From: Gammaproteobacteria bacterium
GTDB lineage: Bacteria > Pseudomonadota > Gammaproteobacteria > Pseudomonadales > Azotimanducaceae
NCBI GenBank assembly: GCA_002728675.1
Contig: PBVL01000029.1
Span: forward strand, 10,446 to 54,480
Direction: 5' to 3'
DNA: 44,035 nt
This document shows positions 38,812 through 44,035 of this stretch, one piece after another; position 1 is the first letter of the stretch, and each line of letters opens with the position of its first letter. A model generated the notes under the pieces. The model had not been told where the DNA came from, searched no databases, and worked only from the letters and a program-made list of their open reading frames with translations. A program made the position numbers and the translations under genes.

Positions 38812-39373
38812 GGCGTTCGGCCATGTCGATCAATTCGCCTGCGATGCTCGCGGCCTGCACGGTCGCCCGCTCGTCAGTGAGCGCGCCGGCGTCGTCGAAC
38901 GCGCTGAAGGCACTCCTGACCGAAAACGCCTGCGGCAGGACAAGCGCACCGATACCGGACAGGAAAGTCCGCAGTTCGCGCGACGCACGCATCCCGCCAA
39001 GGGCCCCCGGACTGGTGCTGGTGATTACCGTCAGCTTGTTGCGGAAGGGGCCGAGATCGGGCGTTGCCTCGGCCGACCGTGTTGCCCAGTTGAGTGCATT
39101 GAGCAGAACGGGGGTCATGTAGCCGTTGTACTCAGGGCAGCCGATGATCAGTCCATCGTGTGCGGCGATCGCCCGGCGAAGTCGCTCAATACCGGCCGGC
39201 AGCCCGGATTCATCCTCCAGGTCACCGTCGTACAAGGGGGCGGCAACGTCCCGCAGTGAGATGCGGGTCACGTCACCACCGGCAGCCTCGACCGCATCAC
39301 AGAAGACGTCGAGGACGCGCTGATTGAAGGAGGCCGCGCGAACGCTGCCGCAGAAGGCGAGAAAACTGGCCAA
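38804..39373 (-). CDS. NADPH-dependent FMN reductase family protein
   Basis: LASFLAFCGSVRAASFNQRVLDVFCDAVEAAG, DGLIIGCPEYNGYMTPVLLNALNWATR, VITSTSPGALGGMRASRELRTFLSGIGA; TTG start at 39373. Confidence 0.88.
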   Translation of the reverse strand: MASFLAFCGSVRAASFNQRVLDVFCDAVEAAGGDVTRISLRDVAAPLYDGDLEDESGLPAGIERLRRAIAAHDGLIIGCPEYNGYMTPVLLNALNWATRSAEATPDLGPFRNKLTVITSTSPGALGGMRASRELRTFLSGIGALVLPQAFSVRSAFSAFDDAGALTDERATVQAASIAGELIDMAERLG

Positions 39374-39450
39374 GTCCGTCCCCGGTTGCAGGCGATGCGG
39401 CAGCGTCGCACAGGTCCCGGGTACGGGCAAACGCTGGCGGTACCCGTGAG

Positions 39451-39464
39451 CCCTGCATGCAGGG
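39451..39464. repeat. Perfect 14-bp palindrome CCCTGCATGCAGGG in the divergent intergenic region
   Basis: Self-complementary sequence between the FMN reductase gene and the DUF35 gene. Confidence 0.5.
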
Positions 39465-39527
39465 TCAGGTTGCCGCGGCCGTACCGGAGGTTTACGCTTG
39501 CCGCGTTTGTCGATCAGGATTACGCCC

Positions 39528-39950
39528 ATGTCAGAGTCATCCGCGCCGTTGCCCGTAGTGGATTGGTTGAAACTCCCCGAGGGCGATGATCCCTACATGG
39601 AGGGGCACAAGTGCACCGAGTGCGGTGCGATCTTCCTGGGTGAGCGGGACAACTGCTCGAGCTGCGGCAGCCGCGGGATGATGGCAGCGACCAAACTCTC
39701 CAACACCGGAAAGCTCTATGCATACAGCATCGTGCACCGCAGTTTTCCCGGCATCGAGGTACCTTACGTGTCTGCAATCGTCGATCTGGACGGGGGCGGG
39801 ACAGTCAAGGGGAATCTGATCAACATCGATCCGGACCCCGAGAAGATTCAGTTTGATATGCCTGTCGAGGTCGTTTACAAAGATGCGCTGGGGCGCAAAG
39901 ACCGCGACGGTAACAGCTACATCAGCTATTTCTTTCAGCCCGCGGCGTAA
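39528..39950 (+). CDS. DUF35 Zn-ribbon/OB-fold protein
   Basis: HKCTECGAIFLGERDNCSSCGSRGMMAATKLSNTGKLYAYSIVHRSFPGIEVPYVSAIVDLDGGGTVKGNLINID. Confidence 0.9.
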   Translation: MSESSAPLPVVDWLKLPEGDDPYMEGHKCTECGAIFLGERDNCSSCGSRGMMAATKLSNTGKLYAYSIVHRSFPGIEVPYVSAIVDLDGGGTVKGNLINIDPDPEKIQFDMPVEVVYKDALGRKDRDGNSYISYFFQPAA

Positions 39951-39998
39951 CAACCGCGACTCAGAGGCCGGCAGAGCCTGGAGCCAAAGGAGCAGACT

Positions 39999-41141
39999 AT
40001 GAACGACGTGTATATCGTCGGCGTGGACATGATCAAATTCGGGCGTTTCCCCGAGAAGACCGTGCCGCAATTGGGCGCAACCGCAGCGTTGATGGCGCTG
40101 GACGACGCGGGCCTTGCGATGAAGGACATGCAGGCTCTGTACTGCGGGAACCTGGGCCAGGCGAGCGGCATGGTAGGACAACGCATCCTCCAGGAAATCG
40201 GTCAGACCGGGATCGGCGTGGTCAACTGCGCCAACGCGTGTGCCACGGGCGCAACCGCGTTCCGGGAAGCGTGGATGTCCATCAAGGCGGGCGTGCACGA
40301 CGTCGCAATCGCCGTTGGCGTCGAGCAGATGGGTAAAGGCCTCCTGGGCGGTGCTGGCGGTGGCGCCGGTATCCCGAAAGAGGGACTGCTCGGTTCGGGC
40401 ACGATGCCCGCCGTGTTCGCCGAAGCGGGAATGGAACATTCCCGGAAGTACGGCACAACGTTCGAGCAGTTTGCGAAGGTGTCGGTCAAGAACCATCACC
40501 ACTCGACCCTCAACCCGAAGGCGATGTATCAGATCGAGACTCCGCTTGATACGGTGATGAATGCGGAGATGATCTCGTACCCGAACACGAAGCTCATGTG
40601 TTCGGTGAACGTGGACGGCGCCGCGGCTGCAGTCCTCGTGTCCGAGGCCAAGGCCAAGGAGCTTGGACTCTCCCGTGCCGTCAAGGTGCGCGCCTCGGTG
40701 CTGACCAGCGATCCGTATTCGGATCGCGACCTCGTCATGCCGGACGTCAATGCCTGTACCAGGCGCGCGGCCGCCCAGGCTTACGAGCAGGCCGGGGTCG
40801 GACCGGAAGACATCGACCTCGTGGAACTGCACGATTGCTTCGCGACCGCGGAGATCCTGCACTACGAGAACCTCGGACTGTGCGGTGACGGCGAAGCCGG
40901 CCGGATGATCGACGACGGCGAAGTGGCCCTTGGTGGACGCATTCCCGTCAACGTATCCGGAGGCCTGCTGTCGAAGGGGCACCCCCTCGGAGCGACCGGC
41001 ATTGCCAACATCTACGAAGTGTCGACGCACCTGCGCGGTGAGGCGGACAAGCGCCAGGTCGAAGGCGCTCGCCTCGGCATGACGCACGTGATCGGTCTGG
41101 GTAGCGCCTGCGGGATTCACATCCTCGAAAGCGTGGCCTGA
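39999..41141 (+). CDS. Thiolase family protein (SCP2/Ltp-type)
   Basis: VNCANACATGATAFREAWMSIKAGVHDVAIAVGVEQMGKG, VELHDCFATAEILHYENLGLC, NVSGGLLSKGHPLGATGIA. Confidence 0.93.
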   Translation: MNDVYIVGVDMIKFGRFPEKTVPQLGATAALMALDDAGLAMKDMQALYCGNLGQASGMVGQRILQEIGQTGIGVVNCANACATGATAFREAWMSIKAGVHDVAIAVGVEQMGKGLLGGAGGGAGIPKEGLLGSGTMPAVFAEAGMEHSRKYGTTFEQFAKVSVKNHHHSTLNPKAMYQIETPLDTVMNAEMISYPNTKLMCSVNVDGAAAAVLVSEAKAKELGLSRAVKVRASVLTSDPYSDRDLVMPDVNACTRRAAAQAYEQAGVGPEDIDLVELHDCFATAEILHYENLGLCGDGEAGRMIDDGEVALGGRIPVNVSGGLLSKGHPLGATGIANIYEVSTHLRGEADKRQVEGARLGMTHVIGLGSACGIHILESVA

Positions 41142-41182
41142 TCGAAGGGGCACGATCGCCGCGCAATGCGAGGTGAGCACCG

Positions 41183-41208
41183 AACCGGGGCCCTGTGGCC
41201 CCGGTTTT
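41183..41208 (+). terminator. Rho-independent-type terminator after the thiolase gene
   Basis: AACCGGGGCC-ctgt-GGCCCCGGTT followed by TT; 10-bp perfect stem in the 3' intergenic region. Confidence 0.75.
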
Positions 41209-41281
41209 GGTTGAGTCGCCCATCGTCACAAACGGCAATCAATCTGGTCCTGCCAAGGGCTGACATTCGAGGGGTTTTGAT

Positions 41282-41770
41282 TTGAGAATCGGGGTTGTCA
41301 GCGACACTCACAACAACCTCCGGAATGTCGGGCAGATCGTTGAGCAGTTCAACGCCGCAAACGTGGAGCATGTCGTGCACACCGGCGACATCACCCAACC
41401 CAAGACCCTCGCAGCCTTCAGTGATCTCGTCGCACCCATGACCGGGGTCTTCGGGAACAACGACATCGGTGAACTCGACCGTCTGGCGCCGGCCGCCCGC
41501 CGGCACGGCTATGAGTTTGTCATGCCGCCGCTTCGGCTGACGTGGGCCGGTCGCCAGATCGTCGTGGTCCACGACCCACTCGAACTTGAACCCCTGGACC
41601 TGCGAGCGTTCGACCTTGTTCTGCATGGCCACACCCATCGTCGCACCATCGAGGCCGAGGCCGGACGACTGCGCTTCAATCCCGGTGAATGCGCGGGAAT
41701 GATGGCGGGCTACAACGCTGTGGGCGTCGTCGATCTTGCAACCCTCGAACCGGAGATCCTGACCTTCTGA
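41282..41770 (+). CDS. YfcE-type metallophosphoesterase
   Basis: RIGVVSDTHNNLRN, VVHTGDITQP, VFGNNDIGEL, VVHDPLE, VLHGHTHRRTI; TTG start. Confidence 0.9.
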   Translation: MRIGVVSDTHNNLRNVGQIVEQFNAANVEHVVHTGDITQPKTLAAFSDLVAPMTGVFGNNDIGELDRLAPAARRHGYEFVMPPLRLTWAGRQIVVVHDPLELEPLDLRAFDLVLHGHTHRRTIEAEAGRLRFNPGECAGMMAGYNAVGVVDLATLEPEILTF

Positions 41771-41878
41771 GCCAGGGTTTCGCAGGTCCACCTACAGGGG
41801 TCAGGACTTGCACCGTATGGTTGCACCACCGGGCGTGACTCGCTTTAATGCAGTCGTTTCGAGCGCGGAGCCCGGCCC

Positions 41879-42727
41879 ATCAGGAGTACGAAACACACAT
41901 GTGCTGCGCTATTCAGCCTTGCGCTGCTTGCGAGCCTGACGGCATTCGCCGAGCCGTCCGCGCAGACCGCGTTCTACGGTCCTGAGGGTGACTATCAGCG
42001 CAGCCTCGACATCTACAGCGGCGCGGACGGCCCACCGCTGCCGGTTGTGCTTTTCGTACACGGCGGCGGCTGGGCGTTTGGCGACAAGACCGACGTCGGC
42101 GCCAAACCCGGTTTCTTTCTCGACAACGACATCGCGTTCGTGAGCATGAATTACCGTCTGCGCTGGGACTACCAGGTCGCGGATCGGGCTGCCAATGTCG
42201 CAGCCGCCCTGGCCTGGCTCCGGCGACAGACCGAAGTGCACAACATCGACGCGCACCGTGTCGCGCTGATGGGGCACGGCAGCGGTGCACATCTCGTTTC
42301 GCTTGTGGCGACGGACAGCAGCCACCTCAAGGCGGCCGGACTGGAACTGCGGGACGTCGGCGGTGTGGTTGCGGTTGCAGGCGATGCCTTTGACATCGGC
42401 AGGCAGATGCGTGAGTTGGGATCGTTCCTCCAGCGCCGGCGTCTCGAGCTCATTTTCGGCAGCGAGGAGAAGCGCTGGGCAGCTCAATCGCCGATGACTC
42501 ACGTCGCGCCGGGCAAAGGCATGCCGGCGCTTGCGCTTCTGCACGTGGACGAAGAGCTCGCCGCACTGCAGACGCGTGGATTCGCAAAGCGCCTGACGGA
42601 CGCGAATGTTGATACAGTCCTGCTCCCCGCCCGTGGCGAGACCCGTGATTCGCTGGGCAGCAAGCTGGGGCAGGGCAACACGCCCGCCAGCATCGGGTTG
42701 CTGACCTTCCTTCGGGCACGACTCTAA
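41879..42727 (+). CDS. Secreted alpha/beta hydrolase (esterase/BD-FAE-like); start codon uncertain, no ATG/GTG/TTG before 42047
   Basis: In-frame upstream of listed ORF: (ATC)RSTKHTCAALFSLALLASLTAFAEPSAQTAFYGPEGDYQRSLDIYSGADGPPLPVVLFVHGGGWAFGDK; lipase motif GHGSG. Confidence 0.75.
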   Translation: MRSTKHTCAALFSLALLASLTAFAEPSAQTAFYGPEGDYQRSLDIYSGADGPPLPVVLFVHGGGWAFGDKTDVGAKPGFFLDNDIAFVSMNYRLRWDYQVADRAANVAAALAWLRRQTEVHNIDAHRVALMGHGSGAHLVSLVATDSSHLKAAGLELRDVGGVVAVAGDAFDIGRQMRELGSFLQRRRLELIFGSEEKRWAAQSPMTHVAPGKGMPALALLHVDEELAALQTRGFAKRLTDANVDTVLLPARGETRDSLGSKLGQGNTPASIGLLTFLRARL

Positions 42728-42733
42728 ACACCC

Positions 42734-44035
42734 GTGCCTGTTCCGATCAAGTTGCGCGCGACGCTGCTCCTGTTTGTCTGGGTACCCGTTGCCCTCGCGG
42801 CAACCGAAGAGAGCGTACCGGAGGCGATCGATCCGACCCTGACGATCGAAACCCGGATCGACGCGTTGCTCGCTCGTGTCACTGATCGAACGTCGCCCGG
42901 TGAGGGTGAACCCGCTTTGATCGATCAGCCGGTCAACCCGGCCGAGCGCCTCCTGGTGCGGCAGTTGCTCCACGAGATATGGGGCCCTGGCCGGTTCGAC
43001 GCGCCCGCCGATCGAATCGGGCGCCTCGACCAACTGCGTCGACGCTGGCAGCAGTTGCCGGCCCCGACGGCGAAGCCGCCGGGGACTGTCGAACTGTCAC
43101 TGATGGAACCGGCCGGGCCGGGCAGGCAGGCGCGGGCGACCCTGGATCTGCAGGTCAACTCAACGCTGGATGAGGGCGCCCGGCTGATCCTGCCGGCCGA
43201 TTCATGGCTGGGCCGGGCGGTCCGCGTGCGAGGCAGGGTCATCATGCCCCCTGAACCGGGCGATGCACGCGGCGTGAACCCGGAGGTGTCGGGGGCCGTG
43301 CCCGATGCCGACGCAATTGGTCCTGATGCTCCACGCGTGGACGCCCGGGTCGACGACGTCCGCGGCGAAGTTGGCCTCGGCGGCTTCACGCCTGCCCCGA
43401 CACCCCGACTCCAGGCCGCCAGCACGCATCTTGGTTGGGAATTCACGCTGACCGGAGCTCCGGTCGCTCTCGGCACGCCGATCCAACTCACCGCGCTCGC
43501 CACAGCGCCCCGCGCCGCGAGGGCCGCGGCAGTCGTCTGGCTGCGTCCGGTGTCCGGTCAGCCCGCCGTGCCAATCACGTCCAACACCGTTGCGTTGAGG
43601 GTGCCACCAGAGCGCAGCGTGACGATTGATGCGCCCACGCTGCTTGCCGCAGGCTCGCCGGCGGTGGCACGCATCGAGGTGCTCGACGGCGCGGGAAGGG
43701 CGTTGCCCCGGGACCAGTGGCCAGCACTCGATGTCCTGGTGAACGGCGCGTTCAGGGAACGCCTGACCGGTGCCGCGGAGATCGACCTCGTCTTCGCCGA
43801 ACCGGGGGTTTACCGACTGGAGTTGAGGTCCGGTGGCGGTGGCACGCGTGGTGAGTCGAACCCCATCGTGGTCCGGCGACATGCGCCAGCGCGCCTGCGC
43901 TGGCAGGTCCCGCTGACACCGCTGGCGGAGCACGGTGGATCATCCACGGCCTCGGACGCCGCCCGGTTTGCCTATCAGGTAGATGAACGCCCTCTGCGCA
44001 GGGGCGGGGCGGCTGCCTTTGTGTTGACCGGCCCG
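42734..44035 (+). CDS. Putative secreted protein of unknown function, runs off window end
   Basis: GTG start; MPVPIKLRATLLLFVWVPVALAATEES signal peptide; open frame to the window edge (not in ORF track because unterminated). Confidence 0.7.
   Translation, partial: MPVPIKLRATLLLFVWVPVALAATEESVPEAIDPTLTIETRIDALLARVTDRTSPGEGEPALIDQPVNPAERLLVRQLLHEIWGPGRFDAPADRIGRLDQLRRRWQQLPAPTAKPPGTVELSLMEPAGPGRQARATLDLQVNSTLDEGARLILPADSWLGRAVRVRGRVIMPPEPGDARGVNPEVSGAVPDADAIGPDAPRVDARVDDVRGEVGLGGFTPAPTPRLQAASTHLGWEFTLTGAPVALGTPIQLTALATAPRAARAAAVVWLRPVSGQPAVPITSNTVALRVPPERSVTIDAPTLLAAGSPAVARIEVLDGAGRALPRDQWPALDVLVNGAFRERLTGAAEIDLVFAEPGVYRLELRSGGGGTRGESNPIVVRRHAPARLRWQVPLTPLAEHGGSSTASDAARFAYQVDERPLRRGGAAAFVLTGP

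Noticed and set aside
39537-41180. 547-aa minus-strand ORF opposite the DUF35/thiolase genes
   Set aside because: Antisense to two clearly recognisable genes; long mirror ORFs are common in GC-rich coding DNA and the translation has no family signature
1-44035. CRISPR array, tRNA/rRNA, transposase/integrase or phage genes
   Set aside because: None recognised on reading; no regularly spaced repeats or mobile-element protein signatures seen

Overview
GC-rich chromosomal window, probably from a Gram-negative proteobacterium (inferred from lipoprotein, ECF-sigma and TonB-type content). It is densely packed with small-molecule catabolism genes and I saw no rRNA, tRNA, CRISPR array, phage or transposase. 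Main contents: tartrate/D-malate-type dehydrogenase (partial), PHP lipoprotein, three LLM flavin oxidoreductases, SIS protein, two N-acyl-D-amino-acid deacylases, LarA-like racemase, two enoyl-CoA hydratases, GST, FMN alpha-hydroxyacid oxidase, AbgT transporter, lactonase, M20 peptidase, two acyl-CoA dehydrogenases, CaiB-type CoA-transferase, Uup-like ABC-F, ECF sigma factor, DUF35/thiolase pair, metallophosphoesterase and alpha/beta hydrolases. The most interesting region is a divergent cluster at about 16.3-29.6 kb. On the minus strand it carries LLM, acyl-CoA dehydrogenase, FKBP and an N,N-dimethylformamidase large-subunit homolog. On the plus strand it carries a NAD-type formate dehydrogenase operon (fdsGBA-fdhD-fdsD) followed by LLM and an acetoacetate-decarboxylase-like gene. 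The formate dehydrogenase alpha gene is split by an in-frame TAG where a Glu codon is expected. Other lesions: a STAS-like ORF frameshifted exactly at a CCCGGGC heptamer, a DUF3379-like anti-sigma gene broken next to its ECF sigma gene, a frameshifted C-terminal MATE remnant, and a signal-peptide hydrolase lacking a standard start codon. All assignments come from reading the sequence; no database search was run.
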